From NCBI RefSeq assembly GCF_022376445.1, contig NW_025955014.1:186001-250000 (forward strand): a stretch of 64,000 nucleotides of DNA, given 5' to 3'. The notes beneath the pieces are model-generated. The model was not told the origin of the DNA. It did not search any database and was given only the letters and a program-made list of their open reading frames with translations. Shown one piece after another: positions 22,074-33,271 of this stretch. Within the stretch, counting starts at the first letter, position 1; each line of letters starts with the position of its first letter. The position numbers and the translations under genes were made by a program. Source of the stretch: Fomitopsis serialis. Taxonomy: Eukaryota; Basidiomycota; Agaricomycetes; Polyporales; Fomitopsidaceae.

Positions 22074-24182
22074 ATGTCGAACTACCATCGAGTGCACATC
22101 TATCGCAGAGATGATGCCACAAACGTCTACATTGGCTTTCACTTCATTGAAGCCTCTGCAACGATCAAGTGTGGCTCTTTCTCCAACCCGCCGCCGCAAT
22201 AGCCAGGCTTCATGATCCTTCTCCCGATGTATCATGGGTCGTCAAATTTTATGAGGTAATACCTGGGGCCTGTACCCCCAAAGCATCGCTGACAAGCCTG
22301 TTTTTATGTTAGCTTGCGAAGCCCTTGGACGTGCCCGAACGTTGTACCACACTAATGGCAGAACGAGCGCTCGAGAATATCGACCTGGACAAGCAGTGGC
22401 GACAATGGGGTGACAACGCTGTAGGTCAACTCGAGCATGATGTGGTCGTGCTATTTAGCCGTTTGCAATCGCCTTTGTGTCGATGCCTGCGCTAACCTCG
22501 AGCTCTGAGGAAGCTGACCGAGCGCGCTCTCAGCGCAATGCGTCCATCCCTTCCCGACGCAGTACGTCTTTCGTCATGCATTGTCGCCGTCGCTAACAGC
22601 AATGACAGCGGAAGCCGTCAACAACCTGAGGAAGAGCTGCAAAAGCCCCTCCGCTGGCGCCAAGAACAGCGCTCTTTTCGAAACACAGGCAAGCAACCGT
22701 GACGAGGCCGTGCACAACGGACGCCCCCTGTCCCTCGGTGGGACTGACCTTTTTCTCTACCATCGCGTGTTCCATGACTTCCAGCTGAAGCTCCGTCGCC
22801 CGCTCCAGTCTGCCAACCTCACTCTCGACGACTTCAAGGCCGCCACGGTGTTCATCGAGCGCAGTACCCGATTCTATCCCACAAAGACAGATCGTCATTA
22901 TGACATTGGGCCACCCTTAGAAGCGTTCCTCGGTGAAAACGCCTTGACCGAGCTCGGCCGTTATAGTGCAACGGTGTCACACTCGCCTGATGGTAGTCAG
23001 ACTGCTGTTTGTGGCTTGTATAAACCCTTAGATCCGGGCTACCGCACGATGCTGAAGCTCATCTCCGAGGTCAGGAATGGGATTGGTCTCGGAGACTGTT
23101 GCCCTACTGAACAGGCCGAGAAAGCCTACCAGCTAACCTGTATCGATTCAACGGTGCGTCTTACACGCTGCTCGGTGTTCCGTCATGACTGCTGAATGCC
23201 CTCTCTAGCTCGACGACCTGCGGCACTGTTCATGCATGCCCGCCTTCATCCTCGCCATCGCCGGACCTCACGTCTCCGTTTCCGGCGCCATCTTCGTCAA
23301 CGGGGTCGCTATCTCACAGCGCATCACGCCCTTCACGAGCCTCGTCCCGCCTCTCGCGTCTCTTTCTACCACACCGGGCTTCGAGGCCAACGAGATGGGA
23401 TTTGTGACTGCGGGCACCCAGCATGTGGCGGAGATCGCGCTTCTGTTGAAGAGCCTGCGGGAATGCCTGGACGGCCTGGGCACGTACTACCGCGACATGC
23501 GGCGCCCCACCCGTCCCGACGAGCTGTCTCCCGCGCCGTGCTTCCCGTCGTACGAGGCGAACGACGGTGTCACTCTTCACCGGGACGGGCAAGCAGGGCC
23601 GCCTGCATCGTCTCGACCCCTTCCTGATGCGCGCGCTAAAAACGAAAGGACGGTCAAGTTGAGATATCTCTCTCGAATCCCGGAACGCAGGATGAGCTTC
23701 GTCGCGGAGGCAAATGGCGGTGGGGAAACCGGTACTCGATGTGTCGTCAAGTTCGTGCACCGATCCGGCAAGGAGGCGCACGAATTCATGTACGAGCGTG
23801 GGGTGGCCGCGCGGCTGATGCACTGCCAAAGGGAAGCTTCGGTCGGCGACCTGTTCGTGGTCATCACAGAATATATTGACGAAACCAAGGACGCGAAAGC
23901 GTCGCAAGACGGTATCACGAAGCTGCGGGATGCACTCGAGGGACTACACGAAGCACAATTCGTCTTCGGTGATCTTCGCCGCGTGAATATGCTGGTCGAC
24001 TCGACCGGGCAGCCGCGGCTGATTGACTTCGACTGGAGCGGACCTGACGGCCAGATGCGCTATCCTCACGATTTGAATACAACTGATGTTGCCTGGCCGG
24101 AAGGGGCGCGGCCTTGGGGTTCATAACGAAGGAGCACGACATGGTCATGCTGGAGAGACTGGTGTTGGAGCTTGGGAGTTGA
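22074..24182 (+). pseudogene. Kinase-like protein gene, copy 2 (two frameshifts)
   Basis: Exons 22074-22255, 22313-22420, 22510-22561, 22609-23153 and 23209-24182 parallel copy 1 exon by exon. The C-terminal exon has VVKFVHRSGK, FGDLRRVNMLVD and LIDFDWSG, so Lys, catalytic Asp/Asn and DFD are all present. Two single-base deletions break it: one in exon 1 near 22162 (copy 1 has ACC GAT, here AC GAT), and one in a G run at 24116-24119 (copy 1 has five G), which ends the frame at 24126 instead of 24180-24182. With both bases counted, all exon phases agree (about 620 residues). Either a recent pseudogene or a gene damaged by homopolymer miscalls. Function unknown beyond kinase-like. Confidence 0.65.
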
Positions 24183-24305
24183 GGTCACAACGAGTAGCTT
24201 TAGTGATGTACGAGCGCGCAGCTTTCAAATGTATATATATCGTTAGGTTTTGGAGTGCGTCGAATGCTGCACGGAACGATCAATGGACTGCCAGCCAGAC
24301 GCGAA

Positions 24306-24341
24306 GGAGGAGGAGGAGGAGGAGGAGGAGGAGGAGGAGGG
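24306..24341 (+). repeat. (GGA)n microsatellite
   Basis: About eleven GGA triplets, 85 bp upstream of the AN1 zinc-finger ATG, so probably in its 5' UTR or promoter. Confidence 0.8.
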
Positions 24342-24425
24342 ACGGGTACATTCAGCCACCGGAGCGCCACAGACGCGTCGCGCGCAGACACGCACCAACC
24401 TCCACCTCGACCCGCTCGCGCCATC

Positions 24426-25455
24426 ATGTCCAACGCCCTCCCAGCCATCGGCGCGCACTGCGCACTCTCGTCCTGCAATCTCAACGACTTTCTCCCCATC
24501 CGCTGTGCTTGCGATCGCCTGTTCTGCAGAGACCACGTCGCCCCAGACCGCCATGGCTGCCCAGTCGCGGCTGAGCGTATGGCGTCCGTTGGTGAGGCGC
24601 GAACGACGCTCGCACGCGAAAAGTGTGCCAAAGATGGGTGCGGGAGGCCGAGCTTGGACAGTGCAGTGCGCGACGAAGAGGGACGAGGGCAGGAGAGCAG
24701 GACACCAGCGGTGTGTGGGAGATGCGGCAGGTGTTTCTGCGCGTAGTGTGTATCGTCCCCAGCGAATCACTGCTCCTACTTACTCACATTGCCTTCTCAA
24801 AGCCACAGAGACCCATCGTCGCACTCGTGCAGCCCTATAACACCCAATCCACCGCCAAAGAACCAGGCCGCACGCGATCTCCTCGTAAAGAACTTCCCTA
24901 CCACTTCTTCTTCCGCGTCGAAGCCTGCTGCACGCGCAAAGAAACCAGTGAACAAGCAGAATGCTCTCATGCAGATGCGCCGTCGTGCCCAACCCGCGGA
25001 CCCGAAGGACGACAGGCCGAGCGTGAACGTGCCCGTTGGCGAGCGACTGCATGTCGAGGTCGAGGTCGAGGTCGAGGAAGGTCTTCGAAATACAGGCAGT
25101 GCCGCCGGGACGCAAAATGTGTATTGGTTCAGGAAGGTAAGTGCGGGAGACCTGTGGCCGCAGGTGCTTCAGCCTGAGTGCGCTTTGCTATGCAGCGCTA
25201 GTGGTGCTAATCGTGTGGTGCAGAACATCGGTGCAGGCCGGGCAGTAGACATGCTCGCAAGGAGGATGTCTATTAGCACGGCTGATGTGAGTGGGCTGGT
25301 CTTTGCGTATGCTTGGGTCGTCGTTGACGAGGCACCCCTAGCCGCTTCAGCTAGTCAAGGTCACGGGCGAGGATATCTCCCCTCTGCGAAACGACGCGCC
25401 CCTCGCTGGCCAGGTCGAGGACGCAAGCGTCCTCCGTCTGGCAAGGCGCGTTTAG
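24426..25455 (+). CDS. AN1-type zinc finger protein (Cuz1/ZFAND1-like)
   Basis: Exons 24426-24742, 24803-25136, 25224-25286 and 25351-25455 join in phase to 272 residues. Two AN1 fingers: the first CALSSCNLNDFLPIRCAC with FCRDH and HGC (residues 12-45); the second starts CAKDGC, with CGRCGRCFCA completed across intron 1 by HRDPSSHSC. A basic linker and a C-terminal ubiquitin-like region (VTGEDISPLRNDAPL, then VEDASVLRLARRV) follow, the architecture of yeast Cuz1 and human ZFAND1, which link Cdc48/p97 to the proteasome, for example under arsenite stress. Start chosen at MSNALPAIGAH immediately before the first finger. Confidence 0.82.
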
Positions 25456-26070
25456 GGAGGCTAACGAGCTTCAACTTCGAGTCTCAGTGTGCGTACTGCA
25501 GGATTCGGATGAGCCTCATTCGCTGCCACAGACAGTAGTCCTCGACATCGCTGAGGGAGGAAAGCGGAGCCCCGTGGTCTGTATGATAGAAGAGGAGCCC
25601 GTGTCACCGGAGCAACATACCGTCGTCGACTTCGATGTGTGTACTGATGGGGAAGTCAATTATGCTTATCATACCGAGACAAGGGTTTGGTATGCCACGG
25701 CGTGGTGCTGGGTAACTTACCGGGTTCGAACGCAGGGCGCCGATTATGAAGGACCTGTGCAGCCATATATGCACGAATAGGAAGCGTCTGGTTATGCATA
25801 ACTCGGAGGCTTTTATGACCTGCTTCCGCTGACGGTGATCTCTACAAACTGCATCCCTACGCGCCTTCAATCCTCGTCTTTCGATGACCCCTGTAATGAC
25901 CATGAAGCCTGTTCCTGTAAGAGTTCTTACTCGAATCAACCTTACCCAGCTTCGAACAGGTGTACGGGATCAACAGCCATTGATACCAGTCTAGTATAAG
26001 CATCACGAACGAAGACAAAATACACTACCTCCAGGCCTCCGCATGCTCTAATAAACTTCAAGCTTCAAGT
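25456..26070. other. Convergent 3' intergenic region
   Basis: Between the AN1 gene and the P450, which converge. A 97-codon frame (25487-25780, plus) has no recognisable content. No gene supported. Confidence 0.5.
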
Positions 26071-28455
26071 TCAAGCCTCAGCCTCCAACTCCCTGATAAG
26101 CTTCACGACCCTCTCCAGTCTCGGGCGCACCTCGAACGGGAACGGCAGCACATGGCTGCACCGCAATAACCTTCAGCACCCTCGCCGACGCGCAGTTTTC
26201 GATGGACACGTACCTGATCATACCGGACGCAAACTTCGGTTCCACGTCCATCTCCTCACCCGTCGTGGGGTCACGCGCCTTGGTGACGTCGAACGCGGCG
26301 ACGATGCGCGCCGCAGCGAGCCAGACGGTGGAGTCGCCGAACGCCTGGCCCGGACACGATCTGTGTGCGAACAGTTAGCTCAGTCAGCCGGCTAGACATG
26401 ATGGGGGTGGAACTGGAGACGCACCGTCGACCGAAGCCGAACGCGAACTCGCGAGGGTCTTGCTCGGGAGTGGCGGAGAGGAAGCGGTCGGGCCTGAAAT
26501 CGGCAGACTGTGAGTAACATTCGGGGTCGCGGGTGATTGCCCTGCAATAAACGGCTTCGTGAATGATGGTCAATGTTGACAGAGGGAGCGTACCAGATGT
26601 TCGGCATGATCACCGAGCCTGCTGGGATTGTGTACGAACGGTATGTGTCGTCCTCCGTGACCTGACGCGGGATTACTAGTGTCGGCAGCGTCGCGAGAGC
26701 ACGGAGTGAGCCGACTGCAGTAAGGTAAGGAAGGACGGTGACGTACCGAGCGGAACTGGCGGATTCCATCTGTAATTGACACGTAATCGGTGTCGCCCAG
26801 CAGACTAGGAGAGACGGAACGGGACGCACCGATAGACCTCCTTCAGCAACGCATCGAGATATGGCAGCGCCTGGCGGTCCTCGAACTCGGGAAGCCGCTC
26901 CGTGCCGATGACGCTGTCGATCTCAGCCTGTGCTCTCTTGAGCGCCTCGGGGTGCAGGACGATGGCGAGGAGGAAGGACGCGAGGACGGTTGCGGTCTAG
27001 AGCGTCCGTTAGAATCAGTGTGTAGGTGTGCCGTTATCTGAGGCACGTTAAGAGTGGCGCCTACAGTATCCGTTCCCGCTGGGTATCCAAGGGCTGGTGA
27101 GAGGATGAACAAGATGGAGGAAAACTGGAGAAGCATACCTCCATACACAATGTTCGCAGCGCCCTTCACATCAGCTCTGTCGTACTCAGACATCTGCCCA
27201 TCCTTGGCATACTCATCAAGGAGCGACGTGAGGAAACACGGCCGCGCGGTTCCTTTGGCCTACATAAGATTCAAGGCGAGGCTTCCATTATACACTGCGA
27301 ACGGAGTGCGGCAAGTACACGCACAATGGAGGCTTGCACACGCTCGTACGGCACGTCGATCATCACGCGTACGAGCTCGCGGACCTCGGCTACCTTCGCC
27401 AGGAAACCTGCACCGGGCATCCACGCTGGCAGGTACGTCACTGAGTACGCACAGGCACGAGCAAGCAGTCAGCACGGAGGCGATGAGTGGGATAGCCACG
27501 AAGAGCAGCCAGAAGGGGGAGGGCTAGGAGAGCGATATACCAGGCTACTCACGGAATGGGAAGAAGTCCACGAGGGACGCGACGGAGGTAGCGGCTTGCA
27601 GTGTCCCTCCGAGCGCACGTTCGGATAAGACGACAAACTCGTCGTCGAGCGACGCGACACTGTGGCCGTAGGCAATCTCCATCATCATCGCACCAACATA
27701 CCTATAAGGGCGGCACGATCGATGTCGGAGCGAAGCGAGCGTTGTTCGTAGGCAATGGTCAGAGATCGTGCATCCCAGCAATTACGTGAAGGCGGACTTA
27801 CCTCCTGACTCCTGCAAGGACGTCCTTGCCTGTTTCGCGATTTGCCTTGTCCTTGTTGCTCTGCCATGCGTCAAGTAACCCTGCAAGTAGTCTGACAGAT
27901 TCACGGCGCTGAAGTGGGATGTAGGACTCGAGCGCAGAGGCAGCTTGGAAGGTGGTCTGGAACCAACGGCGCTGGCGACGCCATTGGTCTCCATAAGGCA
28001 GAATGGTAATGTTATTCGTCATGCCAATCCTGAAGCGAGGACGGAGGTATGAGAACAGACGGGGCCTATATTCACGCATAAGACGTACAGTTCAGATATG
28101 AGGACGCTCCGTGGTCTGTCGGAATACTTGGAGCCGCGTTTGTCGAGCAGCTCTTGCATGGCTTTGGCTGAGTTGAGGACTACCGCAGGCTTACTGAAGA
28201 TCTGCAGATATACCACATCGCCTACCACCAAACAGCTTCATGCGGAAACGGTCGAACGTAGGAGTATGGACATACCATAGATCTTCTTCCAATCAAGGAA
28301 AGTGTGCTGTTGGTATCCGAACGGAAGACGGTGCACGCTGCCTATGATAGGGAGACGAGACGGGCCCGGCGGAAGAGAGACATCTCGCCTGACCGCCAGA
28401 ACCTGTAGATGAGGAAGGACAGCAGGGCCAGGAGCAGCGGTACGACGACACCCAT
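26071..28455 (-). CDS. Cytochrome P450 (apparent frameshift in exon 1)
   Basis: Complement of thirteen exons: 28276-28455, 28089-28221, 27802-28029, 27553-27701, 27325-27440, 27139-27259, 27065-27078, 26830-26996, 26747-26769, 26594-26675, 26425-26541, 26214-26360, 26071-26155; about 520 residues. N-terminal membrane anchor [17 protein letters not shown], proline-rich [10 protein letters not shown]-helix AGTDT split by a 14-nt exon, ExxR motif KEVYR, FRPDRF, and haem loop FGFGRRSCPG with the ligand Cys. The anchor and the LPPGPS segment lie in different frames; one extra base near 28388 (GG for GGG) would join them, and the total phase then closes. It resembles the basidiomycete class II ER monooxygenases often annotated as O-methylsterigmatocystin-oxidoreductase-like. 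Substrate unknown. No redox partner gene is nearby. Confidence 0.85.
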
Positions 28456-31400
28456 TTTCAGCGAGCAGAACTCGGGGAGAACAAGGCCGGCGACTCAAAG
28501 TCCGGACTTTATGAATGGTTTGGACTGGGCATATGTTTACGTAGGAGACAATACAGAGGTCTCACATAGGAGACCGGCGCCCCGAGCCGGGCGTGTTTCA
28601 ATTGATGAGACGCAATATAGCACTCCCCGTGCGCGGCGAGAAGAGCGCATCGTATGAGTGTGGCTCTACGGTCTGTCGCGGCTCCGATCGCGACAGACCT
28701 GTAGGATCCCTCAGGGCCTGTAGGGCCATGTACCGCGCGCGCTAGTCTCCGTTGCAGACCATACAAGCCGGCGAGCGTCTTGTATGAGGTGAGGGCCGTA
28801 GGAGACGATCGCTCAGACGCCCAAACCACGGTCCGCACAACAATTGAGCACGCCCACTGGCGCCTCGCAGCCGGATGAGCTGGACAGGAGGCTCTGAATA
28901 TGACATCGGAGGGAAGTGTCTCACAGACAGCTACAGTCCAAGCGGAAGGACCAGCCGCGCAAATCGACACTAAGCCTGGGAGAAGATCTAGAGTCAATGG
29001 ATCGACGGCTCGTTGGCGGCATCCACCCGGCTATCCTAAGCTCCACAATTTATCCTAAGCTCCACAATCAAGAATCCTACGCAATGGTTATGCCTCGAAC
29101 CAACAGTCGGAACGAGCAGGGAGTAATCCTCCCTCGAAAGGGATCAATGCTCTCGCTCGGCGAGAACAATGCCAGGTCCGAGCGGTATCGCGGCGAACGA
29201 ATGTTCGCTCTGACTTGGGCAACGGAGCGGGACAGATGGACGGCGAGTACGAGAGCGTCAGGGAGGTGGATTGACACGTTGCACAGACACAAGAATCGCG
29301 GATCGCCAGGCTTCAAGGTACCCCGAACGAATGTGATAACTCGGACCAGGTGGGACGCGAGTACGGGAGCGAAATCACTGGCATCGGTGCATATGCGTAT
29401 ACGGCAAGGATGAGCCTCGAGCTTGGCGCGTACCGGAGGGTACGGAGGGAACTTGGATCGGCGGGGTACAAGGCGGCGCTAGCAAGCTTTGCCTGGAACA
29501 TCAACGGGCATGCACAGGGAATGGGGACGCACCAGACGCGGTGAAACGGGGACGAACATGGAAGAGAAGACGAATGTCCACTGCGGGGATACGTTCCGCG
29601 TGCTGAAGTGGAAAACACCATCTGCGAACATGATCAGACAGACGGTTGGATGAAGAAGTCCGAGCACGACGCACGGACTGTTCACGAGGAAGCCAAACGC
29701 CAGAAATGGCTTGCAGAGTATGTCGCAAATGAGCGCGCGCGACTCCAACGGTGAGGGTCATTCACAGCGGGGTCGTGCTCACCTGTGTTGCGCTCGCGAT
29801 GATCGTAATGAGCGTCCCCGTCGCGCTGTTGCTTGGCGGGTTCTGCTCGGTATGCCTGTATTGGCCGCGCACGTCCTGGTAGTACTCGCTCGGGGTGCTG
29901 CCCTGGTCGTGTTCATCTTGAATGTACTCGTTCTCGCCCGGGCCCGGAGATCGTACACAGCAAGCACCTGCTTGCCTGGCGCATCGGCGCACTGCTTCTC
30001 GGCGGGTTTGTTCATCCCGGGTTCATCAGGCTGGGAATGTGTTTGCTCTGTCGGCGGGGTCGTCTTCGCATGGGGCGACGAGACTGGAGCGACTCACCCG
30101 ATATGGTGGCCTCAGTGTTGGCCGCGTCCTCTACTCCTCCCTGCGCCCGACCCATCTCGCAGCTGCCGCACGAGCATAGAATGTCGACACATCGCCGGAG
30201 CCCATCGTGACCGTCCAACGTGTTGTCTTGACGCGAACGTGCTGACATGTTTGCATGCCGTCTGCGCCACATCGATTCGAACGGCCGATTTTGACGTCGG
30301 GGCTGCGGTGTGTCTCCGAAGTTGAGGGCAGTTGCTTGGGACTAGCGAGAATCTGTAGCACACAATATGGATATCCTTATTTGATCCGGAGATTACGGAC
30401 ACAATGTAAGCAATATGGAGCAGCAATGACAGCAATATGAGAACAGTGATCAACATAGCAGGCGAGATTGCAGAGCGACTCAGAACTTGGCACTCCGAAT
30501 AGTACAGAGCTATGGCAACCATGGCAGAACACTTCTACATGTCCGGCCAGTCGTCAGGGTCTACAACAGATATGCCCACATGAATATAACAGCCTATTGA
30601 CTCGAAATTGAGTACTCACGGCTGAGGAGATGGATCATCTCAATCAACCACAATGGGTAGCTTGACAGGGATTCGCGCAATCGTATCTATGACACGCACA
30701 CATGGCAACATATTAACATTAGATGAGACTGAGTGTCCAGGAACTGACTCACTTCGCGGTTCCGAGCACGCCGCAAACTCTGCGAATATGGGTGGAATCG
30801 CGGGGACGATGTTGTGTACAACGACTGTGCTTTCGGCATACTAAGCGGGTTGTGCAACGGGCGTCGTCGTCGTTTTGCAGGGCGAATGTCGTACTTCTGC
30901 AGGTGTCTTATACTCGCGCAGGTATAGCACAGTGTTGCTTACGACGCTGCTATACCTGCACGAGTACGAGGCTGCATCTTGTTGGTTCTCAGCGCCGTGA
31001 TCGATATCCGTGCCTGCGTGGATAATTACATGTATCCGTGTCACACGTAAAATCATAACACTGGTTGCTTGCCTAGCGGGCGCGATCGCTCGCGGAAGAG
31101 AACGCCGCGGGCTTCTCCGGGAACACATGCCTGAGTTCGACGCAACGGAGTTCGTCAATATGGGCAAGTCATGCGACAAATGGTACGAATTTACCTGTAG
31201 CATGCAGGTAACGCCGGATCAACTGAATTAACGAGGAATTTGTCAGCGCAATTCGGGCTCAAGCCATGAGCCACGAGAATGGCTGACCTAACTTTAGGTA
31301 GTTTGAGGGATGGTGGCACCATACCTGTCATGTATGATGTAAAAGTAGACACCGAGTCTCTCGGCTTACCACTGTGGTTGTCAATGAGGCCCTGCCTCCA

Positions 31401-32689
31401 GCACGTGCTCGCCTGGGGTGCTGGCATGCCTACCATGAGGCAAAACATCTTTTAGGAGCTTCGAATACTGTACTTACATCACTGTTTGCGAGGTCTTCGT
31501 TCGCGCTTGAAGCAGCAATTCACTGCGGTCGCGGGCTCTCGCTAAGAGTAATCTGGTATTAGAAGAATTTGAGTCCGCCTCTCACTGCCACATTGAAGCC
31601 TAAGACCAATCGCACACACCGTATGCGCGATGCCATTTGAGAACGACAGATTGGATCAGGATCGCCAACACTATTGAATCGCGTAGTCGAGGCTGCCGTT
31701 ACATGTTATCAGTGTAAGGAAGGCTCGACGCTCCAAGTAATTGTATTGACGAGTTGCGGCGTCTTGGGACGGCCTGCGGACAAGTCAATGCAAACGTGCT
31801 TTCCTGCCATCTGTGCTGCATCGAGGTGCGGGTGCTTGCCGGAAAACCTGTGAATGACGCCTTCGAAGTCAGCGGTGGCCGTTTGAACACGAGAGGGCGG
31901 TGATTAGAGCGGCGGGACAAGGAGAAATGCGGCAAGAGGGCAGCAACGTGTACCTCTTCTCTAGTTCGCATCGCTTGACGTAGAGACCGGCGGGACAGGG
32001 ATGCATTATTGTTACGTACCTTTGTCCGTGGAGCTTTTCTGCTCGGCCTTTTGACTCATTACATGTACGTTCTTCTTTCCTCTCGCGTATCCTCACCTCC
32101 TCGCCCTCTCCTCGCCCTCTCCTCGGCTGTCCGTAGCCGTCACTTCACGGCAGACCTGTCATACACGACCGCGTGTCGTACAAGCGGATCTTTCCTCAGG
32201 CTGCCGGTGCGAGCCGGAGTGGAGGAGTAGACGGCGAGAAGGAAGGCGAGGTTACGGACGAGAAACCGAGAATTGAGGCCGCCGACTCTCAGACCATACA
32301 GCGGTAGTAGAAACGTAGGCGCGACTGACACAGAGCTGGTGAAGCTCACTTGCGGTGCGTCATCGTGATTGAGCGGTCGCCGACAGTATCATCGACTCGG
32401 GATTGATGGAGCATTTATCCGTATGATTAAACACTTGACTCAGGGTCGAGCTGTTTACCACGAGGGGATAAGGGTGCACGATTACATCGTCGAAATGCGG
32501 AGAAGCGACGTCACCAGTATTCCGTCCCACTCAGATGCAGCGATCAGCAAAGGCGGGTGCTTACATTTTGCTCCAGAGTCAGAACACCCCGCCGAGCGCA
32601 TCACGGCAGTTGAGCAGTGGATATGTAGACCGGGACTGGGGTATGCAATGGCCATGAGCATGTTAGAGACAATACGGACAATAACTCGT
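28456..32689. other. Gene-poor stretch of about 4.2 kb
   Basis: No gene can be supported. Short hydrophobic frames near 29760-30060 (LTCVALAMIVMSVPVALLL; IGALLLGGFVHPGF) are interrupted by stops and could be remnants of a membrane protein gene. A short direct repeat (TCCTAAGCTCCACAA twice) lies near 29034-29067. One strong hairpin is listed separately. Confidence 0.45.
30911..30966. repeat. 19-bp inverted repeat (hairpin)
   Basis: Left arm 30911-30929 (TACTCGCGCAGGTATAGCA) pairs with right arm 30948-30966 at 18 of 19 positions around an 18-nt loop. It is not followed by a T run, so not a Pol III or bacterial-type terminator. Purpose unknown; could be a foldback element remnant. Confidence 0.7.
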
Positions 32690-32954
32690 ACCGGTGTTCC
32701 CGCGAGTGAATGAATAGATCACCATAGCGACTGGTGACATACCGCTGACGTGCTCCTCAGTCTGCTCGAGGGCGATATTCATGTAACTGTTGAGGTACGA
32801 GAGCATGCCTAATAGTCTGGAGGTAAGTGCACGCGGGGCGACGGTCGAACGGAAGACGCGACGTACCATGGTACTTAGCCGACGCCGTCCGTGAGGTGCA
32901 GGACGATGCCCGTGTTGACGATGCCCTTCAGGAAGTCGGTAGAAGTCCCGACAT
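32690..32954 (-). pseudogene. LSM6: LSM6 pseudogene (U6 snRNP/decay Sm-like)
   Basis: Minus-strand pieces spell the Sm fold of LSm6: TDFLKGIVNTGIVLHL (exon about 32867-32954), then after a GT..AG intron GMLSYLNSYMNIALEQTEEH (32743-32808), a near match to the Sm2-flanking text of LSm6, then RYGDLFI and RGN (about 32690-32732). The ATG and TDFLKG frames differ by one base (CCC run at 32947-32949), the KYHG splice junction is out of frame with DGV, and RYGDLFI and RGN are in different frames. With three or more lesions this is best read as a decayed copy that kept intron positions, hence a DNA-level duplicate rather than a retrocopy. LSm6 is essential, so a working copy should exist elsewhere. 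Confidence 0.6.
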
Positions 32955-33271
32955 GGCTGGGTTGGCGGTGGTGGCGGGCGAAGAGAGTAAACACGTGGGA
33001 GCAGCAGGCGGGCGCGTTCGATCGACGAATGCTGTGAACAGCCCGCCATATTGATACATCTTTCAATCCTTCCTTTGTATTGTGTAGTGCATGCGTCTCT
33101 TACTACCTTCTTGTACCCGGGTGGACCCAGCTGAGCGCTGCGGAAAGTCTTTGCTAAACGCTACGACAACGTAGATCCGGTGTGTAACACAACAACGACG
33201 AGTGTCCAAAGATACAACAATGACAAGTCCTACTCACAAATTTCTATCTGACGCGGCAGCCTCAGGGCATC
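32955..33271. other. Short intergenic region
   Basis: About 320 bp between the LSM6 remnant and the F-box/WD40 stop codon, presumably including the latter's 3' UTR. Nothing else seen. Confidence 0.5.
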
